NCBI RefSeq assembly: GCF_000026365.1
Contig: NC_012996.1
Span: 62,001-126,000 of the forward strand
Origin: Zygosaccharomyces rouxii
Lineage: Eukaryota > Ascomycota > Saccharomycetes > Saccharomycetales > Saccharomycetaceae
Length of the DNA stretch: 64,000 nucleotides
Direction: 5' to 3'
Shown: positions 26,735 through 37,244 of the stretch, piece by piece
Numbering within the stretch: position 1 is the first letter of the stretch
Layout of the letters: each line of letters begins with the position of its first letter
Made by a program: the position numbers and the translations under genes
The notes under the pieces: model-generated
Database searches by the model: none
What the model was told of the DNA's origin: nothing
Seen by the model: only the letters and a program-made list of their open reading frames with translations

Positions 26735-27340
26735 TTTCTTTTTCCAAATTTTTTTTATAAACTTTTAATAAATTTGCTTTTTTTTTCTTCTAATGATGAT
26801 GACTGGAAATAAGTCGGATTAGAGTTCAAGTTATCTACTTGGGTGAGTGTTTGTTCTAAATCATGTAGTTTCTGATAACTGCTTGGAAAAAAGCCCAACT
26901 GGCTTAAACATTTCCCAAAAAAATGAGTAAAGCTATGAAACTGTATATTCTAGTCTTCAAAAACTCGTAGAAGTGTAGTGAAATGTTGAGAGACTGTTAT
27001 AGCCACATGGATTTAGTATTAGTTAGAGTAACCAAAAGTCACGTGCTTCCTTTCTCTCCTTATTTTAAATAGTAGAGATTCTTCCTTGTAATTAAATTAA
27101 AGAATTGGAATATTTTCCGTCCATTATTATACTTCTGCGTACCTTTCAGCCTATTTTAGCCGCCCTAATATTTCTGTCCTCCATTCGAATCATGAGCGGC
27201 GCATTTTTATCTTTTGTTTTTTCTTCATGTTCGGAGTATCGACATGAAGTATCAAAAAATTTCAAAGTATACCACTCTCATCGACTCTTTTAGGTATATC
27301 TATAAAGAATAAAAAAGTAATAAAAAAGACTTTTCCACCG
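26735..27340. other. Intergenic: tRNA-Gly to GCN20 promoter
   Basis: 606 bases. Contains the tRNA terminator T tract, an E-box (27039-27045) about 300 bases before GCN20, and a box C/box D-like pair (26792, 26872) that I do not accept as a snoRNA. No coding frame. Confidence 0.55.
27039..27045. promoter_or_regulatory. E-box TCACGTG upstream of GCN20
   Basis: Cbf1-type CACGTG core about 300 bases before the GCN20 ATG. Its flanks are not those of a centromere CDEI, since no CDEIII follows. Confidence 0.4.
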
Positions 27341-29599
27341 ATGGCAACCATTGGATCTCAAGTTCGTAGTGCAGCTGGATCTCTAGATCCAGTTGTTACT
27401 GATTATGCTGTAGGCTATCTCAATCATCTTTCCAATATTACATTTGATGCAGTTCAAAGTAAGCAAGTGGATTTAAGCACAGAAGTTGATTTCATTTCAA
27501 ACCTTTTGCTTGATGCTGGTGCCACAAATGAAAAAGTGAAACAATTGTCTGAAAATGTTTTGGATAGATTGAACCAACAGTTGGATGAAAACCGTGCTAA
27601 GTTGGAAGTTACTGGTGATACTTCAAGAAGATTGCTTGACATTAACGTTTTACAAAGCCATAATGGTAAGGCTAATATTGATACCTCTTTGAATATGCTT
27701 GGTGTTAATGGTGATATCGAACACACAGGTAGAAAGATGGACACTAGAGTTGATTTGAAGAAATTGGCAAAGGCAGAACAAAAGATTGCCAAGAAAGTGG
27801 CAAAGAGAAATAACAAATTTGTGAAATATGAAGCATCTAAATTGATTGCACCACAGAAGGAAGAAGATTACGATTCCTTCTTCTTGAAGATCAACCCATT
27901 GGAACTTGGTGCTGGTGCCGGTAAATCAAAGGATATCCATATCGATACTTTCGACCTTTACGTGGGTGATGGTCAAAGAATTTTATCGGATTCAAGATTA
28001 ACTTTGAGCTCAGGTCACCGTTATGGTCTGGTTGGTCAAAACGGTATTGGTAAATCCACCCTATTGAAGGCCTTGTCCAGAAGAGAATTGAATGTTCCTA
28101 AACACATTTCCATTTTACATGTGGAACAAGAAATTAAAGGTGATGAAACACAAGCTTTGCAAAGTGTCTTGGATGCAGATGTGTGGAGAAAACAACTGTT
28201 GGGTGAAGAATCGAAGATAAACGAAAGATTACAAGAAATTGAGAAATTGAGAACTGAATTTGAAGAAGATAGTTTGGAAGTTAAGAAATTGGATAATGAA
28301 CAAGCAGATTTGGATAACCGTTTACAACAGATTGCAGAAAGACTGGTAGATATGGAATCTGACAAAGCAGAATCAAGAGCAGCATCGATATTATACGGTT
28401 TAGGTTTTAGTCAAGAGGCTCAAAAATTACCAACCAACTCCTTTTCTGGTGGTTGGAGAATGAGACTGTCGTTGGCAAGAGCTCTTTTCTGTCAACCTGA
28501 TTTGTTACTACTGGATGAACCTTCTAATATGTTGGACGTGCCGTCCATTGCATATCTTTCTGAATATTTGAAATCTTATCCTTCTACCATTTTGGTTGTT
28601 TCCCACGATCGTGCATTCTTGAATGAAGTGGCAACAGATATCATTTACCAACACAACGAAAGATTGGATTACTACAGAGGTCAAGACTTCGATACTTTCT
28701 ATGCAACCAAGGAAGAAAGAAGAAAGAATGCTCAAAGAGAATACGACAACCAAATGGCCTACAGAAAACATTTGCAAGAATTCATCGACAAGTATAGATA
28801 CAATGCAGCTAAGTCTCAAGAAGCACAATCAAGAATTAAGAAGTTGGAAAAATTACCAGTCTTGGAACCACCAGAGGGGGAGAAGAGCGTCAGTTTCAAA
28901 TTCCCAGAATGTTCCAAACTTTCTCCACCTATTATTCAATTACAAGACGTTACCTTTGGTTACAATGAAAACAACTTGCTTTTGAAAGATGTTAACTTAG
29001 ATGTTCAACTAAATTCGAGAATTGCACTTGTTGGTGCCAACGGTTGCGGTAAGACTACGTTATTGAAGATCATGATGGAAACTTTGACTCCTTTGAAGGG
29101 TTATGTTTCAAGGAATCCTAGACTACGTCTTGGTTATTTCGCACAACACCACGTCGATGCCATGGACCTTAACGCATCAGCTGTGGAGTGGATGTCCAAG
29201 ACTTTCCCTGGTAGGAGTGATGAAGAGTATAGACGTCACTTGGGTTCTTTTGGTATCACTGGTTCTTTAGGTCTACAAAGAATGGAGCTACTATCAGGTG
29301 GTCAAAAGTCCCGTGTCGCGTTTGCCGCTCTATGTTTGAACAATCCACATGTATTGATTCTGGACGAACCTTCTAACCACTTGGATACCTCTGGTATCGA
29401 TGCACTTGTGGATGCCTTGAAGAATTTCACTGGTGGTGTTCTCATGGTTTCCCACGATATCTCTGTCATTAACAGTGTTTGTAATGAAATTTGGGTTTCT
29501 GAGGACGGTTCCGCTAGAAGATTCGAAGGTACTATTCATGACTACAAGAAGTACATCTTGGAGTCCGCTGACAAGCAAGGTGTGGTCAAGAGACAATGA
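27341..29599 (+). CDS. GCN20: GCN20, ABC-F protein activating Gcn2
   Basis: 752 residues, the same length as S. cerevisiae Gcn20. A helical N-terminal region of about 190 residues, which binds Gcn1 in the yeast protein, is followed by two ABC cassettes. Walker A motifs: GQNGIGKST near 231 and GANGCGKTT near 565. Signatures: FSGGW near 369 and LSGGQ near 652. Walker B: LLLLDEPSNMLD and VLILDEPSNHLD. No transmembrane segment, as expected for ABC-F. With Gcn1 on ribosomes it passes the uncharged-tRNA signal to Gcn2 (known). Codon choice looks biased towards highly used codons (many AAG, GGT, TTG), in line with an abundant protein. Confidence 0.97.
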   Translation: MATIGSQVRSAAGSLDPVVTDYAVGYLNHLSNITFDAVQSKQVDLSTEVDFISNLLLDAGATNEKVKQLSENVLDRLNQQLDENRAKLEVTGDTSRRLLDINVLQSHNGKANIDTSLNMLGVNGDIEHTGRKMDTRVDLKKLAKAEQKIAKKVAKRNNKFVKYEASKLIAPQKEEDYDSFFLKINPLELGAGAGKSKDIHIDTFDLYVGDGQRILSDSRLTLSSGHRYGLVGQNGIGKSTLLKALSRRELNVPKHISILHVEQEIKGDETQALQSVLDADVWRKQLLGEESKINERLQEIEKLRTEFEEDSLEVKKLDNEQADLDNRLQQIAERLVDMESDKAESRAASILYGLGFSQEAQKLPTNSFSGGWRMRLSLARALFCQPDLLLLDEPSNMLDVPSIAYLSEYLKSYPSTILVVSHDRAFLNEVATDIIYQHNERLDYYRGQDFDTFYATKEERRKNAQREYDNQMAYRKHLQEFIDKYRYNAAKSQEAQSRIKKLEKLPVLEPPEGEKSVSFKFPECSKLSPPIIQLQDVTFGYNENNLLLKDVNLDVQLNSRIALVGANGCGKTTLLKIMMETLTPLKGYVSRNPRLRLGYFAQHHVDAMDLNASAVEWMSKTFPGRSDEEYRRHLGSFGITGSLGLQRMELLSGGQKSRVAFAALCLNNPHVLILDEPSNHLDTSGIDALVDALKNFTGGVLMVSHDISVINSVCNEIWVSEDGSARRFEGTIHDYKKYILESADKQGVVKRQ

Positions 29600-29671
29600 A
29601 TTCATTGAAAATTTAAACATATACATATATAGACCTTTCAAGTAGTAAAGCTAAGTTAAAGGAAAATAATC

Positions 29672-32653
29672 TTATATCAACAATAATTCTGCTTTACGTT
29701 TGCTGGTAACTTGATCTAACACTGATCTCACTTGAACGTCCACCTTTTCAAACACATGAACATCTCTGCGTTTGCCCGTGGTTGCTTGTGTGAAGGATAA
29801 CTTAAATTCTACTTCATCAAATGAGGCAGAACCAGTGTCCTTCGTCAAATTCTCTAATCTTATCAGACCTTCAACACCAAACTTAGGAACAAGCACCACA
29901 ATACCATTATTGAGAACCTTGATAACGTATCCGGTTTCAACAGATTCGTTATTTCTCATAACTTGACCTACATAGTACTCAATACTGGCCCTACCAGCGA
30001 ATTGGGCATTTCTATGCTTTTTGTTAATGTTCTTGCAGATCATGTCCATCCTATTTTTATCTCTGTGTGATAAATCTAATGGTTCATACCCTATTGCACC
30101 AGCAAGCTGTCTGTGTGCTACAACATCACAATAACGTCTGATAGGGGAAGTGAAATGTGTGTAAATGTCTACGGCTAGACCATAATGACGGAAGTCAGAA
30201 TATGAGTAAGCACCAGAATAGAAATACTGAGCCGCCATCATACAACGTGTAGACATAATACGGACCAGCGTATTGAAGTAAGGATCTTTTGGATCAATAC
30301 AGCGATCCAAGGAATCAGCTAAAGCCTTGGAAGACTCGAGGGAAATAGACATTCCCTTTCTGGTCTGTAGCATTTCATTCAAGAGTTCGAAGTTAGTCGA
30401 TGGTGGAGAGGCGTGTCTTCTTAGCATGGCAGTCTGAGGGAATGAATCATAAATCTTTCTAGCCACAGAGATGTTAGCTAACAACATAAATTCTTCCACA
30501 AGAGAGTTGGTTGCTAAAAGTTTTTTAATTTCAACTTCATTAGGGTCGGAAGTCTCACTATCCATGTGAACCTTGACTTCTGGTGATGCTAAATTCAACG
30601 CACCAGCATTTATTCTTTTTTCCTTCAACTTAATCGATAGTTTCAGTAAAGCTCTCATACCATGAGTCAATTCGTCCTGTTGATTTGGATCATCGATTCT
30701 TAATTGTGCTTGCTCGTAAGAGAAAGCTTCTCTCGATTTGATAACGGATTTTGCAAAATCCACATTGACAATGTCAGCATTTTCGTTCAGTTCCCAAAGC
30801 ACGGAGAATGCAAATCTATCTACGTAAGGTTTCAAAGAACACAAATCAGTACCCAATAACATTGGAAGCATATCAATACGCTTATCCACCAGGTAAACAG
30901 ATGTACCTCTGGAAGCACCTTCTCCATCGAGGGCAGTATTTGGCTTCACGAAATGAGTAACATCTGCAATGTGTACACCAACTTCCCAGTTACCGTTTGG
31001 AAGTTTTTTAGCATGGAGAGCATCATCGATATCAACACATCCAGGAGGATCGATACTGCAGATTAATTTGTCTCTTAGATCACGTCTCTTGGGTAGCAAT
31101 GGATCCTTGGAGACAGCACTTGCATCATCCAAAGTTTCTGGAGCTTTCCAATCGTGACCTTCTGGAGGCAAACATTCCAATACTTTCTTGGAAAATGGTC
31201 TGTACTCTACATCGTGTTCCAAAAGTAGAGCTTCTGTTTCTGCTTGCACGGATTCTACCTCACCAAGATTTCTCACAAAATGACCAAGGGGATACTTGTG
31301 AGTTTCTGGCCACGAATCCACCGAAATGACAATTCTCTGGCTAAGCAATTCATGGGCACGTCTAGTACGAATTCTGATCTTGGGCAAACATTTATCCATC
31401 AAAATGACAAACACGTTCTGGGTCCCACCATTTTGAGCGTCCACAGAGTTGGGGGCAATTTGACCCACGTACTGTCTCCAGGATCTTCTTGTAATGGAAA
31501 CGACTCTAGCAGTAGGTTGAACTTTATTGGATTTTTGAGCCAAAATGGCATCTTGAGTCAATAATTTACGCTGCTTGTCGGAAAGGACAACTTGTGAATT
31601 ATCATCATCACCATCAATATCAGCATTGTCGTTAACATCAAAATGTTCTGAATCAAGAGCGATGGAAGATGGTGCCTTCCATTCAGATTGTGGTAACAGC
31701 TCTACAACAACTTGATCACCATTAAAGGCCCTGTTTAAATTCTTTGGTCCCACGATCAGTACGGGTTTCGAGAAATTAGGTAGATTAATGGAACCTTCCA
31801 AAAAGTTGTATTCAGAGATTTGAATGTTACCTTGGAACAGTGCACCATTCTTCAACCCACCCATTATTCTGGATGTGGAGTAATATTCGGGGTAAGTAAA
31901 TTCTGATTTAGCTTCAGTATCTTTAGTATTTTCTGAAGAAACCTCGAAATTAGGTATGGAATCCTTAATCTCATCACCATTAGGTAACGCTTGCACGTAA
32001 TCAAAAAGACTCATGCTAATGAAAGAATCCTTAGATTTATCAGCGGCATCCCTATTGAGACGATCATTAGTCACTAAAACGATTTTAATTCCATAAGGTT
32101 CTAAATGTTCACCGTACCATTGACAAGCCTTTCTTATGGCTCTGTCGTTTCTATCATTAATGGATTCTTCAGGTAATCTATCGATAAATGTAAACTCATT
32201 GAACTCGTTATGGAATACGATAAATCTTTTCTTGTCGTCACTGTTCTTTGTAAGACTTCTAAGTCTCGTGTAAACTGGATAAGACTTATTTCTAACTTCT
32301 TCGAGGACAATCTGTGGAACAATAACATCTGAAAAACAATCTGGATTTTCTAACAGGTCAATAGCTTGTAAAATGACGTTGGTATCCAGAACCACATAGT
32401 GCTTACCGATTGATGGTAACTCTAATGGTGATTCGGATAGAACGAATGACGGCAGCTCACTTTTAGCATCTGGTACCACAATCTCGGGACATTTATCACA
32501 AGCCCTAGATAAACAAGGGATATCTTTTCTCAGATAGTGTTCCCTAACGATTTTGGATGCCCTCCCATTACGGGATCTAACAAAAACCTTTTGAGTAACG
32601 GTGAGGCCTTCAGAAAGACGCTTTCTTTTTGGAAGTGCAGCCGCAACTGACAT
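29672..32653 (-). CDS. DIS3: DIS3 (RRP44), exosome catalytic subunit
   Basis: 993 residues. An N-terminal Cys triad ([13 protein letters not shown], about 50-58) matches the CR3 motif used for core contact. A PIN endonuclease domain follows ([20 protein letters not shown]), then cold-shock domains, the RNB exonuclease domain with its metal-binding Asp cluster ([13 protein letters not shown] near 540) and a C-terminal S1 domain. Dis3 is the processive 3'-5' exonuclease and endonuclease of nuclear and cytoplasmic exosomes (known). The promoter holds a perfect PAC motif at 32760-32767. Convergent with GCN20, 72 bases apart. Confidence 0.97.
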   Translation of the reverse strand: MSVAAALPKRKRLSEGLTVTQKVFVRSRNGRASKIVREHYLRKDIPCLSRACDKCPEIVVPDAKSELPSFVLSESPLELPSIGKHYVVLDTNVILQAIDLLENPDCFSDVIVPQIVLEEVRNKSYPVYTRLRSLTKNSDDKKRFIVFHNEFNEFTFIDRLPEESINDRNDRAIRKACQWYGEHLEPYGIKIVLVTNDRLNRDAADKSKDSFISMSLFDYVQALPNGDEIKDSIPNFEVSSENTKDTEAKSEFTYPEYYSTSRIMGGLKNGALFQGNIQISEYNFLEGSINLPNFSKPVLIVGPKNLNRAFNGDQVVVELLPQSEWKAPSSIALDSEHFDVNDNADIDGDDDNSQVVLSDKQRKLLTQDAILAQKSNKVQPTARVVSITRRSWRQYVGQIAPNSVDAQNGGTQNVFVILMDKCLPKIRIRTRRAHELLSQRIVISVDSWPETHKYPLGHFVRNLGEVESVQAETEALLLEHDVEYRPFSKKVLECLPPEGHDWKAPETLDDASAVSKDPLLPKRRDLRDKLICSIDPPGCVDIDDALHAKKLPNGNWEVGVHIADVTHFVKPNTALDGEGASRGTSVYLVDKRIDMLPMLLGTDLCSLKPYVDRFAFSVLWELNENADIVNVDFAKSVIKSREAFSYEQAQLRIDDPNQQDELTHGMRALLKLSIKLKEKRINAGALNLASPEVKVHMDSETSDPNEVEIKKLLATNSLVEEFMLLANISVARKIYDSFPQTAMLRRHASPPSTNFELLNEMLQTRKGMSISLESSKALADSLDRCIDPKDPYFNTLVRIMSTRCMMAAQYFYSGAYSYSDFRHYGLAVDIYTHFTSPIRRYCDVVAHRQLAGAIGYEPLDLSHRDKNRMDMICKNINKKHRNAQFAGRASIEYYVGQVMRNNESVETGYVIKVLNNGIVVLVPKFGVEGLIRLENLTKDTGSASFDEVEFKLSFTQATTGKRRDVHVFEKVDVQVRSVLDQVTSKRKAELLLI

Positions 32654-32759
32654 TTTAGAGATATATCTGATGGGCTAAAGGACTTGATAAAATGCTTTAT
32701 CGGTAAATTCCTTGTGGATTCTATGTAGTGCAGTAGTTACTTCTGATTCCACGTCAAAG

Positions 32760-32767
32760 CTCATCGC
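32760..32767 (-). promoter_or_regulatory. PAC element (GCGATGAG) of DIS3
   Basis: Exact GCGATGAG in the DIS3 orientation, 107 bases upstream of its ATG. PAC marks ribosome-biogenesis and RNA-processing genes repressed by Dot6/Tod6 (known). Confidence 0.6.
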
Positions 32768-33565
32768 ATGGTTAAAATGTTTAACTCTATACGTTTAAAG
32801 TGATCAGTTCACCAACTTTTATTTAAAATATCAGATCTTTAATTAGTGAGTTGTTGGTAGGTTGTAGGGCTTTCTACACTTCTTATTCGAATTTATTGGA
32901 CCATATTTGGCTATAGTAGCACCATGTTAGTATGATATTTTCATTATGGCATAATTTCCATGATGATTTGCTTCAAAGAAATTGCTGTTTTCTTTCAATT
33001 GCATTATGATTAAAAAAAGACAATCTGTAGCTATTTATTGACTGTTTTATAGGACATTTTTATAAAGTTCCCAGATACTGACTTTTATTCGAAGATTTTC
33101 AATATGTATGAGATATTCGCTGACGCCGTTTCCTAATCGGGACAAGCTGACGCTAGAACAGAAAAAACAAAAAACAATCTTCTAAAATAATTGTGGAATA
33201 GAGAGGGCTGTAGTGGGACAAGCCCACTTCGAGAGTCTATAGAGTGATTGAGAGGAGAATATTAAAATGCAAGAGAATTCTTCTAGAAGCAGCCCTTAAT
33301 CCAGGTTTTCCAATCGGATATTTAAAATTAATCAGAATTTAACCTTTATTAAAATCTGCTTTAAACAAATAGCAATATGGTAAGATTAAAATGTGCTCTT
33401 AAATTACGGGTAAAATTTTGGCTGATCAATATATCTATCCTAGTGTGCCAAACTATCCAAATCTAATATTACTGTCATTTCTATGTCACTACTGACGAAA
33501 TAACTGAGAGGGGCGAAAGGCCTAATGGTAGACGCCGTTCATATAAGAAGATACACTCATACATA

Positions 33566-33574
33566 TTTGCCACG
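33566..33574 (-). promoter_or_regulatory. PACE-like element (Rpn4 site) of UBP6
   Basis: CGTGGCAAA on the minus strand, eight of nine bases of the proteasome element GGTGGCAAA, 81 bases before the UBP6 ATG. Ubp6 is a proteasome-bound enzyme, so Rpn4 control is expected from known biology. Confidence 0.5.
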
Positions 33575-33654
33575 CTATCGAAGAACTCGAGGTTACTAGC
33601 TTTATACTTGTTGTTTTATCCATTATTGAGATCTTTGATACTCTTAATAGCCTA

Positions 33655-35239
33655 ATGAGTGACTCCAAGTTAGAATGTATGTTATTCGATTTTGATTTTT
33701 GATTCGATTTGTTCCCTTTTCTCCCCTTCATTTGATACTAACTCGATTTCGATTCAAGTTAATATTAAGCATGCCGGTAAGAGCTATCCAATTTCGTTGG
33801 GTAATAATGCTACTGCTGGAGAACTAAAGTCTTGTGTTGAAGACTTGACGAAGGTTCCATTATCACGTCAGAAATACATGGTAAAAGGTGGTTTAGTAGA
33901 TGATAGCGCAAAACTTGTCGATGTGATTAAACCGGGATCCACTTTGATGTTATTGGGTACTGCAGATGCAGGATTGGTATCTAAACCAGCTGAAAAAAAT
34001 CAATTTATTGAAGATTTGGCACCAGAAGAACAATTGCAAAGGAGTAGTGATTTACCCATTGGTTTCCAAAATATGGGTAATACCTGTTATTTGAATTCAA
34101 CTTTACAAGCTTTGTACAGGATAAAACCTTTGAGAGAATTGATTTTAAGTTATAATGGTTCTGAAACTGCTACCTCATCAGCAGCGGACTCTACAGTTGA
34201 ATCGCATAAGAAAATTGTATTAGAGTTGCAGCGTTGTTTCCAAAATTTGAAGAATAAAAGTTTTAAATCAGTAATGCCTATGGTTCTTTTAACTGCGTTG
34301 AGAAAATGTTATCCACAATTTGCTGAACGTGATTCTCAAATGGGCTTTTATAAGCAACAAGATGCAGAGGAGCTTTTCACGCAGTTGTTTCATTCCTTAA
34401 GTGTTGTATTTGGTGATAAATTTGAAGATGAATTTAGTATAAATTTCAAAACGACAACTACGGATAGTGCCAATGAAAATGATGTCAGTGTGAAGGAAGA
34501 ATCTGACACTAAATTACAGTGTCACATTTCAAGTAATACCAACTTTTTGAAAAATGGTCTCGTAGAATCATTGCATGAAACTATAGAGAAAAGATCTGAA
34601 TTTACTGGGGCTAATTCCAAATATGTGGTTGATAAGCAGATTACTAGACTGCCCAAATATTTGACGGTTCAGTATGTGAGATTCTTCTGGAAAAGATCAA
34701 CCGGTAAAAAATCCAAAATTTTACGTAAAGTTTCATTCCCATTCCAATTGGATGTTTCCGATATGTTAACACCAGAATACATGAAAGAGAAGATTAAAGT
34801 TCGTGATGAATTTAGACGCATAGAGAAGGAAAAAGCGGAAAAAGATCGTGATTCTAAGAGACGTAAAATCGACAGTAGTAATGGTTCAAATCTAAGTTCA
34901 ATGACCCCACGTGAGAGGTATGAAACCGAACAGGCTTTGGCTCAAAGTGAAAGAGAGCATTGGGAAGCCGAATTTAAGAAACATACGCCAAGCGAGGTAA
35001 CTGAAGGTGAGAATCCTTCTTCGCTATATGAGTTAGTAGGTGTCATAACTCATCAAGGTGCAAATTCAGAATCTGGTCACTACCAATCATTTATTAGAGA
35101 TGATTACGATGAGGATAAATGGTATAAATTCAATGACGATAAAGTTAGCGTCGTAGACAAAGAAAAAATTGAATCTCTAAGTGGTGGTGGTGAAAGTGAC
35201 AGTGCACTAATATTGATTTACAAGGGCTTTGGCCTATGA
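33655..35239 (+). CDS. UBP6: UBP6, proteasome-associated deubiquitinase (two exons)
   Basis: Spliced: exon 1 at 33655-33676, intron 33677-33758 (82 bases; donor GTATGT, branch TACTAAC at 33736-33742, acceptor TTCAAG), exon 2 at 33759-35239. The product is 500 residues, starting [21 protein letters not shown], which matches the family's N-terminus and length (499 in S. cerevisiae). A ubiquitin-like domain (1-75) docks on the proteasome base. The USP domain has the Cys box NMGNTCYLN (Cys117), QQDAEELF and the His box [17 protein letters not shown], and ends [12 protein letters not shown]. It removes ubiquitin at the proteasome and tunes degradation (known). Without splicing the message stops at codon 16. 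I believe the S. cerevisiae gene has no intron, from memory. Confidence 0.95.
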
Positions 35240-35265
35240 GAATATATATACATAAAAAAATCATA

Positions 35266-35280
35266 TGTGTGTGTGTGTGT
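35266..35280. repeat. (TG)n microsatellite in the UBP6 3' region
   Basis: About seven TG units just past the UBP6 stop, preceded by an alternating AT stretch. Probably 3' untranslated or terminator sequence. Confidence 0.8.
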
Positions 35281-35364
35281 TGTTTTTAAAAAAATGTTAT
35301 CAGTCTTTTTTCCTAACCTTATCTTTATCTTGATCTCTTGTTCCATTATCGTATTGCATCCTTT

Positions 35365-35826
35365 CTAGCTGTTTTCTTCAACCAATTTCTTGAAATTTTC
35401 TATTTGGTTGTAACAGTTCAAAGGCTTACCTTTGTTATCCAATAAACAAGTGGTCAATTGTTGTCTTGCAGGGTGATTTGCAAATTTGGAATGCTTCTGA
35501 TCATCTTTTTCTTTCAAAGCTGCTAATTTTTGGTCAAGAGAGCTAACTTTTTCATTTAAAAGTTGAGATGTTAATGGACTCTCTTCATCGTCCTTTTTGA
35601 TCAAAGATTCATCTAATTTATTTTCGAACTTCTTCAAGGTTTCTTCTTCTAATTCGGATAGTCTGTTTGCAACTCTCTGTTCAACAAATCTTTCACCCAG
35701 TTGCTTTCTAGTAAAATTAGTTTCATTTGAGGATTCCAACTGACTCAATAAAGTTTCGGAAAAATCAACGGGAGTCTTTGGTTGAAAGACTCTAGTTTCG
35801 CTGGGCTTTGATGTAGTTGAACCCAT
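35365..35826 (-). CDS. MIC19: MIC19 (AIM13), MICOS subunit
   Basis: 153 residues from the ATG at 35826. The frame stays open upstream through a poly(T) tract, but the start MGSTTSKPSETRVF fits the family's Gly2 (possible myristoylation). The middle is a charged coiled coil (RLSELEEETLKKFENKLDES). The C-terminus has CLLDNKGKPLNC, the CX10C half of a CHCH fold that Mic19 uses for Mia40-dependent import and redox control. Mic19 links Mic60 and Mic10 parts of the crista-junction complex (known). The tail-to-tail position after UBP6 matches YFR010W-YFR011C. Confidence 0.93.
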   Translation of the reverse strand: MGSTTSKPSETRVFQPKTPVDFSETLLSQLESSNETNFTRKQLGERFVEQRVANRLSELEEETLKKFENKLDESLIKKDDEESPLTSQLLNEKVSSLDQKLAALKEKDDQKHSKFANHPARQQLTTCLLDNKGKPLNCYNQIENFKKLVEENS

Positions 35827-35851
35827 ATTGAGGAAAGACGGCAAATTGCTA

Positions 35852-35867
35852 TTTTTTTTTTTTTTTT
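35852..35867. repeat. Poly(dT) run just upstream of MIC19
   Basis: Sixteen T on the + strand, so an A run about 25 bases before the MIC19 ATG on its own strand. Probably part of the 5' leader or a nucleosome-excluding promoter tract. Confidence 0.75.
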
Positions 35868-36625
35868 CTCGACTATATTCTGTCAATACATAACTTAAAC
35901 ACACTAGAAACCGCCTTTACATTTAGGTTCCATCTTGATATTTGATGAAAGGAGTAGAATTTTGGAACCCTTCTCATTGGATACGGGATATTTTCAAAAA
36001 CATACATCTGGGCGTCATTTTCGGCGCCCCGCCAAAATATTTTTGAACCCCTCATAGCCTAGTGGTTGCTGTCTTATATTAGTGCATAGGCTCGAAACAG
36101 GCAGGTAGCGCATAGCTTTTAAAAATACAAGAATTCAAAGTAATAGTGCTCTAATCAAGGTAAAACTGGTCTCCTACCGCCATATACATTCTAATTTCAA
36201 ATCCTGTGCGAATTGGTCGATTGATAAACGGGTGCGTTCACTGAGGGTGAATATCCCTGTATTAGGCAAGAAAAAGATGGCCATCAATCAGATCTTCTGG
36301 AAAAACGTCATAAACTAATGTTGGTAAACTCCGGGATTTATACCGCAGAAGACAACACTAAGGGAGGCAAGCGGTTGGCATAGTTACGTGATTACGGGTG
36401 CGGATGACAAGGTAATCAGAGTCTAAGATGCAACCAGAATATGGGCACCGAAGTTAACAGAGCATATTTGGTCAAGATCTCTTAGTGCATCCGAATTCAT
36501 TAACTGCCCATTTGTTAAACCGTAGACCTTCACTTGATCACTCAGAGCCGCTCCCTTGAAAGTCTTAACTTTGTGCATTATTCGTCATATATGCAATCTG
36601 AATAACAGAAACTCACAGATTACGA
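35868..36625. other. Intergenic between MIC19 and tRNA-Pro
   Basis: About 760 bases with no plausible gene. A short A-box/B-box-like pair near 36056-36097 does not fold as a tRNA. A C/G-rich patch near 36017-36035 (CGGCGCCCCGCC) stands out against the AT-rich surroundings. No LTR ends or target duplications recognised. Confidence 0.45.
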
Positions 36626-36697
36626 GGGCGTGTGGTCTAGTGGTATGATTCTCGCTTTGGGTGCGAGAGGCCCTGGGTTCAATTCCCAGTATGCCCC
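36626..36697 (+). tRNA. tRNA-Pro (anticodon TGG)
   Basis: 72 bases. Acceptor GGGCGTG/TATGCCC (two G-U pairs), D arm TGGTCTAGTGGTATGATT, anticodon loop TTTGGGT in stem CTCGC/GCGAG, T arm CTGGG-TTCAATT-CCCAG, discriminator C. No intron. A T tract follows. Confidence 0.95.
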
Positions 36698-37244
36698 CGA
36701 TTAATTTTTTTTCTTATGCCAAAGACATGGTTCTTGAACTATGAGGTGATTGGTCTCAAGAGGGATTGTAGTTCTATGGTTGAGAACTCAGTAGCAGAGA
36801 TGTAGGATACGACACCTCTCCCCATAGTGTATATATATGCATGTATGTGAATTCGATTTACTGTGCGCTAAGTTTGAAAACTGGAGTAATCATGTCAGTT
36901 TTAAGAAGTGGCATAATTAGTATGCGTTATCTTGATCGACAGTGTGCAAGATGTTCTCGGCATTTAATACTGCGGTTGTTCTTTTAGGAGTGAATCATAA
37001 TTTTAAGTTTTGTTATTTATTTTTCAAATTCACTACAGTGCAGGAAAGCCAAAGCGTCCTGCCTACAGTGTATAAGAACATGTCTTGAACATATAAACAT
37101 GGTTTCATTCACCAAAAATGAACACAGTACTACATTGAGCATCCTGCAGACGAGATACTGTATTTGCAAAAAAGAAAATCTGACATTTCTGAGGGCAACC
37201 GACGTCAACTTAAGTCTATGACTTTTTAAAAAAATAAATCTTAA
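36698..37244. other. Intergenic between tRNA-Pro and tRNA-Thr
   Basis: 547 bases. The 87-codon open frame on the minus strand (37017-37280) runs into tRNA-Thr and has no family features, so I do not call it. No repeat recognised. Confidence 0.5.

Larger units (their letters stand above)
32654..33654. other. 1-kb divergent intergenic region DIS3 / UBP6
   Basis: Long for this compact genome. It holds a PAC box (32760-32767), a PACE-like site (33566-33574), a hairpin AGTGGG-acaag-CCCACT (33212-33228), an 8-base direct repeat GCTGACGC (near 33119 and 33147) and a CGGGTAA Reb1-type core (33407-33413). No convincing frame or finished RNA gene seen. Confidence 0.5.

Noticed and set aside
26792..26875. 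Box C-like ATGATGA and box D-like CTGA downstream of tRNA-Gly, 84 bases apart
   Set aside because: No closing stem can be formed next to the boxes and the sequence before box D has no rRNA complement that I can recall.
27039..27125. CACGTG followed by AT-rich DNA and TTTTCCG, considered as a centromere
   Set aside because: The CDEIII core TTTCCGAA is absent and the AT content of the putative CDEII is too low; other CACGTG sites in the window also lack CDEIII.
32959..33081. Box C/D-like pair in the DIS3-UBP6 spacer
   Set aside because: Boxes are 120 bases apart with no terminal stem.
36056..36097. tRNA-like fragment with CCTAGTGGTTG and GGCTCGAAACA
   Set aside because: No acceptor, anticodon or T stem can be formed; at most a decayed relic.
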